A DNA stretch of 64,000 bases from Luscinia megarhynchos (lineage: Eukaryota; Chordata; Aves; Passeriformes; Turdidae). The translations under genes and the position numbers were made by a program. This document shows positions 26,601 through 32,321 of this stretch, piece by piece. The stretch covers positions 4,278,001-4,342,000 of the forward strand of contig JAPFBE010000032.1 of assembly GCA_034336665.1 (NCBI GenBank). Reading direction: 5' to 3'. The stretch's first letter is position 1; each line of letters opens with the position of its first letter. Under the pieces are notes generated by a model. That model was not told the DNA's origin, ran no database searches, and worked only from the letters and a program-made list of their open reading frames with translations.

Positions 26601-29600
26601 AGTAAGGCAAGTCTTCCTCACCCTGAACTCTCGACCATTTCTATCAATGACAATACAAATGGCTTTTGGGGCAACTCCAATTTTCAAAGAATAAGTTTCT
26701 GGTGGAAATTGTTTGTGTTTCTTTGGACTTTCTTACTAGTTTCATCTTTTCCCATTGCAAGCACAGCTGAGCAAACATAAAATGAGAGGCAATTAATGAT
26801 TTAAGTTTCAAATAACTATTTTAAGCTCAGTTTCTTCTAACTTGTAACTAAAATCCTAATTTCTCCAAGATTAGCATTTCAATAGAAGTCCGAGCAAGCC
26901 CGAACATGTTGGCTAGCACTCAAGCAGCAGTGGCTACAAGCCCCCACCAGGTCTGGACAAGGCTCGAACATGTTCTCAGGTTACACTCCTAGCAAGCAGG
27001 TAACAGCAGTAACAAGCCTTTTCATGTTCACGCAAGCCCGCATTTTCCTTATACATAAAAAGTGGATACAATTCATAATTATAGTGGGGAAAAAAAAAAA
27101 GAAAAAATACGCAACAGCAAAAGCCAGTAATTCATAGCAAAGTGATTTAAATAAATATAATGAAATCATTATATTTTCCTTTGTCTCATGTCCATGCTTT
27201 ACTTTAAGTTCAGTATTCTTGTTTATATTGATCCCATGGTGTATTTTTCATAATGACACGAATCACTATATAACATCTCACATTGATAAATGCATCTTGG
27301 AAAAATCACACAGTATTCATGGATTAAATGCACAATCATATTCCAAGTTCATATGCATCGATGCTCTCTGCTCCTTTGTGTTTCATAGAACTACAGCTCA
27401 GACCTTTACCTCCTTTGGAGCCTGTATCAAAGTACTGCAGGTTTAGTTAAGGGAGTTGAGTGCATCCATCACAGGTGTATGAAATTAAGTTCTTTGAGAG
27501 TAGAAAAGAGGTATGTGTTTCTGTTACTCCTCATGGTAAAAAAAAAATTAAGGGAAGTCTCTAGGCAATGATTTTAAAATTATCACTATCATTGAGCCAG
27601 TGTGTTACACTGAACTTTGTGAACACATAGAAGTCACAGTGAAAGAATAAACACAATTATTATGAGAGGGAACACATCCTTCTTGACATATAATCTGTTT
27701 TTATAGAGTGCTAAAAGAAGAAGTTATCCTTATGATGTCTATTCTATAACTTCACATAACTGTATAATGTCTGCATCTCACATGTGGAAAACTGATCAGA
27801 TCATAAGTCTCCCTAGTACAGTAGACTTATTCCCAGATCTCTCCCATAAAACCCTTCCTCCCCAGCTGTAGTTCACTGGTGCATAATGTTTATAGTAATC
27901 TTATTTGTGTGTTGTCCAACAGGTGCACCCAGACTACAAGGAAACAAAAATACTTTCAGTAAGTTCCCAAATACCCATGTGCTTGCATTGGATCATGTTT
28001 CTGAAAATCTCCAGAAGTAGTGTTCCTTTGAGAAAATCATGAGTGGCGAGTAAACTGGGGTAAAGGAAGCAATCTGCATGCTTCTGCTGAGGTACAGGGT
28101 TTGACTATACCATATGGTTGGGCACTGAAAGGTTTTCATCCCCTGATAGGAGAGGATATATTGGAAAGAATCTGGGTTGTTGGTTGCTGTTTTGAGGGTT
28201 AAAAAAGTATAATGGGAATCAGACTGTGTGCTGCTTCGTTTCATCCTAACAGTGAGTAACTTCCCAAGGGCAGCCTAGAAAGCCTCTTGGATTAATTACA
28301 TGGGGTATCCTGGTACTTCAGTAGCCAGAAACAGGATGAGGGGATGCAGAAGATGACCATCACCTCATCCTTTGGATTTTCCCCTTTAGGTAACACACCA
28401 AAATTTCCCAGTGTCTAAAGTGCCCAATAATACCAGCTGTACAAAGCAGTCAGGTGACTCTGCTCCTGAACTACAGCAGGCTCTCTCTGCTAGTGAGAGG
28501 CAGTGCATAGAGACAGTTGTCAACATGGGATATGTGCCTGAGGATGTCCTGAAAGCCATGAAGAAGAAGGGGCAGAACATAGACCAGGTAAGAGCTTGTG
28601 CAGTGGGGGAGAAACCCTTGATTGGATGCTGATTCTGCTGAGAAACAAACCTGGGTTTGGAAAATGTATAGGGGGAATATATTTATTCTAACAAGGGGTT
28701 GCAACCTGTAACTGCTGTGATGTTAACCACTAAAGTTTTCAGATGGTAATAAAATCTCCCAAAACCAAAGAAAAGTGTGACCACACTTATTTCTGATGAG
28801 ACACTGTCAAGCACACCTGTGGGTGCTGGGTAAGAGCTGCACTGAGCTTGGGATGGGTCCTTAGCTCCATGTCAAGTTGGGAGAGTTACTGGCCCTTCCC
28901 AGAAGCCACAAAACCATCCAAAGGAAGCTTAGCATGGCTCTATGCCATGCTTAGTGCCATGTGACAAAAAATGCAACCAACTTCCCTTGTTCTGAGCATG
29001 GGTTGCAATGCTGATGTCTACTTGTAGAGAGGGATTTTGCTCCTGCAGGCTTACAACATCCCTGAAAGCCTCTTGCAAGGCACCACCGACCAACTTTCGT
29101 GTGCTGTGTTGCTTCCTGCCTCATGTTGCCTCAAACACTTGCTAAAACCAAGTCATTGAACATTAAGCGCTGCAGGGTGAAGCGTGGCTCTGTGTCTTTG
29201 ATCCGCTTCAAACGTTTTAAAGCTGGAAGATAGTGGCCAAACTTTCTGTGTGGGAAACCCTAGGTGAACTGTGTGCATAGCATTGTCTGGCAGGACTGTT
29301 CCTGTTGCTTGGGGAGGAGGAGTGTCCCAGTGACTCCTTGCGGAACTGATCTGCTTGCCCATTACCTACACATCAAGAGTGATTATGCTGGAGTGAACTG
29401 CAGTAAAAAATGAAAAAAAAAAGTCCTTTAGGATGGTGTGTTTAAATCCTGATGTATTTGCAAGCTGTGTTATTTTGTGGCCCTAGCATTACCTATCAGA
29501 CATTTCCCTCTACCTCTCAAAATTGAGGACAGATAAGAAATTTGGCAGTGGTTTCTGTGTGTGTGAGCTGGGATTTGCAGCTCGCTCACTAGTATGCTGA

Positions 29601-32321
29601 GTTGATCTTTAAAGGCTGAATGCTTTCAGATTGCATTAGCTCCTGTGACTGGCTGAGAGGAAGCTAAAAGCTGAGACATCTTGACTGTTGAGTCTACAGT
29701 TTCATCTTAAAAACTTGTAGCATAAAAAGCACAGTTAAATTTCTAAAGATTGGCTTGTGAGACTGTTTTGACTAGAGCAGATGATACTCAGAGCTGGTGG
29801 GAGAACACAGGAGGATAGAAGGGTTCATCTGCTTTTCTGAACAAGTTCTTGCATAAACACCATCTCAGATCTACTGGGAAGGACTTTATCTGAGTCCCTG
29901 GTGAAGCCTGGGATAAAGTCATGCTGAGCCCCTCTGCATGTATAAAGATGGTATCCAGCCATGTGCTGCAAATGCTGCTCTGCAAGCTTAGTTTCTTTTC
30001 TTCATTCCCCACAGGTTTTGGATTACCTGTTTGTACATGGACAGCTTTGTGAGAAGGGCTTTGATCCACTTCTTGTTGAAGCAGCTTTGGAAATGCACCA
30101 GTGTTCGGAGGAGAAGGTGAGGGCACAATGTGTGCAGGAATAGAGAGAATGTTCAGTTCCTCTGGCTGATGCAATTCTGGCTTTTGTGATAATGCCACCT
30201 TGTTTCCAAAACTGACTGCTGAAGGACATTCCTGTGGTGATAAAGTGAATATGTGTTAAAGCATTAGAATTATACCGTGTTTCTTTATCATTCTCACTTG
30301 CATGCTTTTTTATGGAGACAGGATTTTTTCATGACCCTGCTTATTCTGGTTGCAATGTTTTGAACCCCGAGTTCTCTTGTGAGTGAGGTGCTTGGTACAG
30401 AAGCAGTTAATTTCAGAAGCAGCAAATTATCTTTCAAAACCTGCCAGCCTCCCCTGGCTGTGAATTTTCTCCCTTGTACAAATGCATATGCCTGGCTGCT
30501 CAGCAAATTTGGTTAATGTTCTCCCTGAAAGAAGTTAGAAAATGGTTTTTTTTGGGTCTAGTTCATTGTTTGGCTGTTTTACAAACACCAAAAGTACCCA
30601 GGTGCAGGACCTTGCACTTGGACTTGTTGAACTTCATGAGGCTTGCGCAGGCCCATCTGTCAAAGTCCCTCTGGATGGCATCCCCTCCAATGTGTCAACT
30701 GCACCTCACAGCTTGGTCTCATCTGTCACAGCACAGCTAGTCTGTAGCTGGGCAAATAATTTGGCCATAAATAAGAAACTCAGTTCAGCTAGCCTGTTTC
30801 AATAAACTGGTCCCTGGGTGAACAATGATAGGATATATTCAAACCCAAACAGAGACTTCAACCAATCATATTCCATTCTAAGCTGCAAACATCTCACTGG
30901 TCAGAGAGCTGGGTGGTCCGAGATCCCAACCAATCAGCTGTCTAAGCCTGGGAAATTCAAACCCCCTATGAAAAGGGGCAGCCATAATAAACTCAGTGCT
31001 GTTTGTTGAGGACCCTCAGTAACTTCGTGTTATTTCTGTCTCCAGCCAATGACCCCATTGTAACATCATCTGCTGAGGGTGCACTCAATCCCCCTGTCCA
31101 TGCCACCTACAAAGGTGTTAAACAGCACTGGTCCCAATACTAATGCCTGAGGAACACCACTCATCACTGGTCTCCACTTGGACATTGAGCCCTTGACTGC
31201 AATTCTTTGAGTATGACTGTCCAGCCAATTCCTTATGCACTATATGGTGCACCCTCTAAATCCATGTCTCTCCAGTTTAGAGGAGGAGGATGTCATGTGT
31301 GTCAGTGTCAAATGCTTTGCACAAGTCCAGGTAGATTATGTCAGCCGCTACTGACATCATATATATGCCTTCTTGCCTTTCTTGGACTTTGTGATGAGCT
31401 TGCAAACAGAGGAACAACAGTGTGAAGATGGGAGCAATGATGTAGTTCAGTAAATTAATTTGCGACTGGCTTAACCCCAAAACTGGAAATGGATAATCTC
31501 CTGATTGTCCATCTCAACCAATTTGATTTTGGTTTGATTTTGTCATCATTTGTCATCTCTCCCCCCAAAGTGGAGCAGAGATCCTGTAAATCACAGAGGA
31601 TTCGTAAAAGTCTGATCAGTCATTCACTTCTTGTTACTTTATTTTTTTTTAAATTTGGGGAGGATTTGTGGTTTATGTTGGTAGTATTGTACACAGTGTG
31701 TACAATAGGATTTGTACTAATCCCACAAGTTTGTCCAAGATCTGAAGAGCCATTTGATATCAAGGGCTACTGTGCTGTTCCCAAAGTCAATGTAACTTTA
31801 AAAGTTCAGATGCAACAGCAGTTCGTAGATGTGGGGGAGCAAGGTGATATTAATCAGTCTGTTAGGCCAGGCTGATAAATTTCCTACTGGGAGAGACACC
31901 CCCATAGACTGAGCTTTAGTACCCTTGCTGAAGAGGATTTTGAAAATGCAGGCCTGCAAATACAGGGGACTGAAGGTGAGGCTCCATGGGCTACTGCACC
32001 CAGAGCTCTGCTGGCTGTAGTATGAGCAGACTTTCTCTGACCACTGGAATGGGTTGTACTTGGGGTATAGAAATCCACCCTATGTGGTGCCCAGTCACTG
32101 AAGACTGGCTGTGTGCTAAACCTCCACTGAGCACTGACCCTTTTTTCTCTTGCAAATAATGGACTGTCTGTGTCTTTCAGATGACAGAGCTTCTCCAGCT
32201 AATGAGTCAATTTAAAGAAATGGGCTTTGAACTAAAAGACATTAAGGAGGTCTTATTACTACATAACAATGACCAACAGAAGGCTTTGGAAGATCTGATG
32301 GCCCGTGCAGGAGCCAGCTGA
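1730..32321 (+). CDS. UBAP1: UBAP1, ubiquitin-associated protein 1 (four 3' exons)
   Basis: UBAP1 is a subunit of a specialised ESCRT-I complex that sorts ubiquitinated cargo at endosomes into multivesicular bodies. The visible coding sequence is join(1730-2656, 28390-28587, 30015-30116, 32181-32321), about 455 codons plus stop. The first visible exon encodes the end of the N-terminal ESCRT-binding region (an [15 protein letters not shown] segment) and the long low-complexity linker with an [11 protein letters not shown] motif. The last three exons encode the C-terminal SOUBA ubiquitin-binding domain ([13 protein letters not shown], then [14 protein letters not shown], then [14 protein letters not shown]). 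All exons are phase 0 with GT/AG junctions and no stops. The roughly 55 N-terminal codons, by comparison with the usual family length of about 500 residues, lie upstream of the window. The open frame suggests a functional copy. Whether it is the Z gene, a W gametolog or an autosomal copy cannot be told. Confidence 0.95.
2657..3538. other. UBAP1 intron, unique sequence
   Basis: This is the 5' part of the 25.7-kb intron. It is AT-rich, without repeats or ORFs that I recognise. Confidence 0.5.
3539..3783 (-). mobile_element. ERV 3' LTR, internally shortened, minus strand
   Basis: This is the reverse complement of an avian LTR and is similar to 5454-6034. Both contain the CCTGCCAGCAGGATTG box, an AAGGCCTTGA box and an AACATTG/TATGTT box. 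On the minus strand it is preceded by a purine-rich AGGGGTGGAA tract (about 3784-3796), as expected of a polypurine tract next to a 3' LTR. At 245 bp it is less than half as long as its partner. It probably pairs with the LTR at 5454-6034. Confidence 0.6.
3965..4542 (+). mobile_element. Solo LTR, plus strand, 578 bp, TSD CTGTT
   Basis: It begins TGTCCTGGTTTCAG and ends TTAAACCATGACA. It is flanked by a perfect 5-bp target-site duplication CTGTT at 3960-3964 and 4543-4547. A TATATAA box lies near 4238. This is a common avian LTR type. It sits inside the internal region of the older minus-strand element spanning 3539-6034. Confidence 0.85.
4548..5453 (-). mobile_element. Decayed internal/LTR sequence of a minus-strand ERV
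   Basis: This lies between two related minus-strand LTRs. On the minus strand 4750-5100 carries repeats of a GGAGCAG unit also present at 34800-35100. Just inside the right LTR (about 5433-5450) the minus strand reads TGGCATTCAACATGGGGATC, which looks like a mutated tRNA-Lys-type primer binding site. No intact gene remains. The GGAGCAG-rich stretch might instead be a separate LTR insertion. Confidence 0.45.
5454..6034 (-). mobile_element. ERV 5' LTR, minus strand
   Basis: It starts TGTTGTGGTTTAACC and ends CCAAAACCAGCACA, so both ends fit TG...CA. It is related to 3539-3783. The putative primer binding site lies just to its left, which makes it the 5' LTR of a minus-strand element. Confidence 0.65.
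6191..6905 (-). mobile_element. ERVL-type solo LTR, minus strand, 715 bp
   Basis: This is the reverse complement of the 714-bp LTR at 23298-24011. They share the ends TGTTGAGTTG...CCAGGACA, the GGGATGATGTAATTTTAT region and the GGCTGGAGCATC region. No clear target duplication was found, and no internal sequence is attached. Confidence 0.8.
6906..10435. other. UBAP1 intron, mostly unique
   Basis: Largely unrecognised intronic sequence. It contains a TTTTG/GTTTT-rich stretch (about 8085-8155 and 9000-9065), a CR1 fragment at 7568-7690, and at 10250-10430 a stretch with a reversed polyA-like signal that might be a further LTR remnant. I see no gene. Confidence 0.4.
7568..7690 (-). mobile_element. 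CR1 LINE 3' end fragment
   Basis: The sequence resembles the reverse complement of the conserved CR1 3' end (CACAGAATCATTTAG ... AAGACCTTTAAGATCAT). It is about 120 bp, severely 5' truncated. Confidence 0.75.
10436..11021 (-). mobile_element. Class I ERV LTR, left copy, 586 bp
   Basis: It differs from 26272-26857 at only 3 of 586 positions by hand count. A reversed AATAAA near 10600 gives minus orientation, so this would be the 3' LTR. It directly abuts truncated ERVL-like gag at 11022, so the expected polypurine tract and 3' internal sequence of its own element are missing. An 81-codon plus-strand ORF inside it is a shadow. Confidence 0.85.
11022..11395 (+). pseudogene. gag: ERVL-like gag, C-terminal remnant
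   Basis: The motifs [10 protein letters not shown] and [11 protein letters not shown] match the C-terminal part of the longer gag at 38752-39981, placing both in one ERV superfamily. Everything 5' of this part of gag, the leader and the 5' LTR are absent; the sequence starts at the class I LTR. A stop near 11348 breaks the frame. Gag would form the virion core. Confidence 0.75.
11396..11926 (+). pseudogene. pro: ERVL-like protease region
   Basis: A 176-codon open stretch with the retroviral aspartic protease active-site motif [12 protein letters not shown] (near codons 43-54) and the C-terminal GIDFL segment corresponding to the usual GRDLL box. The protease matures Gag and Pol. The frame ends at a TAG just before the RT region. 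Confidence 0.8.
11942..12596 (+). pseudogene. pol: ERVL-like reverse transcriptase, 5' part
   Basis: RT motifs appear in order: [38 protein letters not shown] and YIDDNIVWG. The catalytic YIDD box is intact. A TAG at about 12164-12166 and a frame change at the A-run near 12462-12470 inactivate it. The frame is then split at 12596 by the class II provirus and resumes at 21224. Confidence 0.85.
12597..13046 (-). mobile_element. 3' LTR of nested class II provirus, 450 bp
   Basis: TG...CA ends (TGTAGCTG to TTCTACA on the plus strand). A reversed AATAAAG polyA signal lies near 12745. The same LTR family recurs as the partner at 20774-21223 and as solo LTRs at 43732-44179 and 57469-57914. Confidence 0.92.
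12995..14400 (-). pseudogene. env: env, alpharetrovirus-like surface and transmembrane glycoprotein
   Basis: A 400-codon open stretch (14197-12995) holds most of SU and all of TM. It has a furin-type site KREKR near 13620, an immunosuppressive-like [12 protein letters not shown] segment, a CX6CC motif (CEDFEGMCC), a hydrophobic membrane span ([13 protein letters not shown]) and a short tail. The C-terminus overlaps the 3' LTR. A likely signal peptide ([17 protein letters not shown], near 14300-14250) lies in another frame, so there is a frameshift near 14200. The TM resembles alpharetrovirus Env, while this element's Pol is beta-like class II. It is related to the env at 62386-63897. Confidence 0.88.
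13047..13066 (-). promoter_or_regulatory. Polypurine tract of nested provirus
   Basis: On the minus strand the bases just before the 3' LTR read ACAGAGAGAGGAAT, a purine run abutting the TG of the LTR. This is where plus-strand DNA priming would occur. Confidence 0.7.
14401..14544. other. pol-env spacer
   Basis: AT-rich spacer between the pol stop and the env signal-peptide frame, with no ORF. It could contain a splice acceptor for env mRNA, but none could be singled out. Confidence 0.35.
14545..15873 (-). pseudogene. pol: pol: RNase H end and integrase
   Basis: A 442-codon open stretch. The RNase H part includes [15 protein letters not shown] and NLVTDSAYV. The integrase zinc-binding HHCC module follows (LSHAFFHQN ... 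CPSCQTY), then the catalytic core with [12 protein letters not shown] (first Asp), KTHNGPTY and [13 protein letters not shown] (Glu). The second Asp of the usual D,D-35-E triad, normally in a TDNG box, is His here (codon at 15181-15183). The C-terminal tail is basic and Thr/Ser-rich. A frame change separates it from RT upstream. The long frame survives but integration activity should be lost. Confidence 0.88.
15921..17402 (-). pseudogene. pol: pol: class II reverse transcriptase
   Basis: The N-terminal part (17402-16872) has the fingers and palm motifs [38 protein letters not shown] and [10 protein letters not shown]. It ends at an in-frame TAA (16869-16871). The same frame resumes through SPTICQ into the active site, which reads YMDG instead of the usual YXDD: the second catalytic Asp is Gly (codon 16776-16778). 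The thumb, connection and early RNase H follow to 15921. The product would copy viral RNA to DNA; this copy cannot. Confidence 0.9.
17339..18127 (-). pseudogene. pro: pro: aspartic protease, with a possible dUTPase-like part
   Basis: A 262-codon open stretch overlapping the start of pol, in a different frame from both gag and pol, as in class II retroviruses that use two frameshifts. The protease active site is [12 protein letters not shown] and the GRNVL box is near the C-terminus. The preceding segment ([16 protein letters not shown] ... [17 protein letters not shown]) looks like a dUTPase-type domain but I could not confirm its active-site motifs. Confidence 0.8.
17998..20448 (-). pseudogene. 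gag: gag of nested class II provirus
   Basis: The matrix part begins at MGGLLTKP (ATG at 20448), which fits an N-myristoylation signal, and runs to 20146. A proline-rich stretch and an Arg-rich/acidic stretch (19604-19080) are spread over three frames. A capsid-like part follows ([10 protein letters not shown] ... , 19000-18761), then after a frame change the segment with [12 protein letters not shown] (18801-17998), which fits the major homology region. One zinc knuckle, [14 protein letters not shown], has Tyr where the fourth ligand Cys is expected (codon 18217-18219). Several frameshifts disable it. Confidence 0.8.
20449..20753 (-). other. Provirus leader
   Basis: 5' leader between the primer binding site and the gag start. 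The packaging signal would be expected here but cannot be recognised by eye. A plus-strand 60-codon ORF overlapping it is a shadow. Confidence 0.5.
20754..20771 (-). promoter_or_regulatory. Primer binding site of nested provirus
   Basis: On the minus strand, two bases after the 5' LTR, it reads TGGCGCTCTGAATGGTTC. It begins with TGG, as a site pairing with a tRNA 3' CCA end must. I could not assign the tRNA. Confidence 0.65.
20774..21223 (-). mobile_element. 5' LTR of nested class II provirus, 450 bp
   Basis: The same length as 12597-13046, with about 19 differences by hand count. The terminal TG on the plus-strand left end has become TA. This end abuts the primer binding site. Confidence 0.92.
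21224..21592 (+). pseudogene. pol: ERVL-like RT thumb/connection, resumed after insertion
   Basis: This continues the pol frame interrupted at 12596. The segments [18 protein letters not shown] and [11 protein letters not shown] are typical of the RT thumb and connection. It ends at a TAG where translation of related elements runs on. Confidence 0.85.
21617..22375 (+). pseudogene. pol: ERVL-like RNase H
   Basis: RNase H motifs appear in order: [34 protein letters not shown] and [10 protein letters not shown]. The DEDD-type acidic residues are visible. In-frame stops at about 21803-21805, 21941-21943 and 22373-22375 break it. It would degrade RNA in RNA-DNA hybrids. Confidence 0.85.
22382..23251 (+). 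pseudogene. pol: ERVL-like integrase
   Basis: The HHCC zinc module ([11 protein letters not shown] ... CETCPAIK) is intact. The core has [10 protein letters not shown] (Asp), [10 protein letters not shown] (Asp, with the usual NG altered) and [12 protein letters not shown] (Glu). The C-terminal part ends at the TAA at 23249-23251. A TAG at 22676-22678 splits the core. No env follows; the LTR comes 46 bp downstream, as expected for an env-less ERVL-type element. Confidence 0.88.
23280..23297 (+). promoter_or_regulatory. Polypurine tract of ERVL-like element
   Basis: AATGAGGGGTGGATAA lies directly upstream of the 3' LTR. A matching AGGGGTGG block precedes the minus-strand 3' LTR at 3539-3783. 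Confidence 0.6.
23298..24011 (+). mobile_element. 3' LTR of ERVL-like element, 714 bp
   Basis: It begins TGCTGAGTTG and ends CCAGGACA, with an AGTAAAGAA-type 3' region. It matches the solo LTR at 6191-6905 in reverse. Its right end breaks the class I protease frame at 24012, showing that the ERVL-like element inserted into the class I element. No 5' LTR survives. Confidence 0.88.
24012..24434 (-). pseudogene. pro: Class I ERV protease, truncated
   Basis: The minus-strand frame carries [12 protein letters not shown] (active site) and the [10 protein letters not shown] box near the C-terminus of the fold, arranged as in gamma/epsilon-type retroviral proteases. It is truncated at 24012 by the ERVL LTR. 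The frame runs on into LTR sequence to 23958, which is not protein. The pol and env of this element are gone. Confidence 0.82.
24435..26251 (-). mobile_element. Class I ERV 5' internal region, decayed
   Basis: The span between the protease and the primer binding site, where leader and gag should lie. No long minus-strand frame remains and I could not recognise gag motifs. A CACAC-rich stretch lies at 25320-25700. Plus-strand ORFs here are shadows. Confidence 0.5.
26252..26269 (-). promoter_or_regulatory. Primer binding site of class I ERV
   Basis: On the minus strand, two bases past the 5' LTR, it reads TGGCGACTCTGCCGGGAC. The first 11 bases would pair with a tRNA-Arg(UCU) 3' end as I recall it; this assignment is tentative. 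It fixes the orientation of the element and identifies 26272-26857 as the 5' LTR. Confidence 0.7.
26272..26857 (-). mobile_element. Class I ERV 5' LTR, 586 bp
   Basis: Nearly identical to 10436-11021 (3 differences by hand). It carries a reversed AATAAA. A third, clearly older and reversed copy is at 37828-38434. The outermost flanks of the pair (10431-10435 and 26858 on) show no convincing target duplication. Confidence 0.88.
26858..28389. other. UBAP1 intron, unique sequence
   Basis: Intronic. 26880-27060 has two GAACATGTT-type half repeats and may be an old repeat. The rest is unrecognised and ends in a CCCCTTTAG acceptor. Confidence 0.45.
28390..28587 (+). CDS. UBAP1: UBAP1 exon, start of SOUBA domain (66 codons)
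   Basis: The acceptor AG is at 28388-28389 and the donor GTAAGA follows 28587. This exon carries the first UBA-like helix bundle ([14 protein letters not shown] through [11 protein letters not shown]). It joins the large exon in phase 0 across a 25.7-kb intron. Confidence 0.95.
28588..30014. other. UBAP1 intron
   Basis: An intron of about 1.4 kb with no recognised repeat or ORF, ending in CATTCCCCACAG. Confidence 0.5.
30015..30116 (+). CDS. UBAP1: UBAP1 exon, middle of SOUBA domain (34 codons)
   Basis: The acceptor is CCCCACAG just before 30015 and the donor GTGAGG follows 30116. It encodes the [18 protein letters not shown] segment and ends in CSEEK. Phase 0 at both ends. Confidence 0.94.
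30590..31475 (-). mobile_element. CR1 LINE fragment, minus strand
   Basis: The reverse complement of CR1 RT and downstream sequence. 31480-31300 on the minus strand encodes [12 protein letters not shown], the CR1 RT motif A. The rest matches the following CR1 body (GGAACACCACTCATCACTGG and the GGACCTTGCACTTGG box). It is split by the LTR at 30724-31065. Confidence 0.85.
30724..31065 (+). mobile_element. Solo LTR, 342 bp, TSD TCATC, in CR1
   Basis: It begins TGTCACAGCACA and ends CCATTGTAACA, with AATAAA near 30985. A perfect 5-bp duplication TCATC lies at 30719-30723 and 31066-31070. The same family is at 58714-59056, also inside a CR1. Confidence 0.9.
32181..32321 (+). CDS. UBAP1: UBAP1 terminal coding exon (46 codons plus stop)
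   Basis: The acceptor is TCTTTCAG before 32181 and the stop TGA is at 32319-32321. It encodes the last SOUBA helices ([18 protein letters not shown]) and the conserved family C-terminus ending in DLMARAGAS. Confidence 0.95.
   Translation: MTELLQLMSQFKEMGFELKDIKEVLLLHNNDQQKALEDLMARAGAS

Larger units (their letters stand above)
30117..32180. other. UBAP1 last intron
   Basis: An intron of about 2.1 kb with a CR1 fragment (30590-31475) that is itself split by a solo LTR (30724-31065). The remainder is unrecognised, ending in GTCTTTCAG. Confidence 0.6.
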
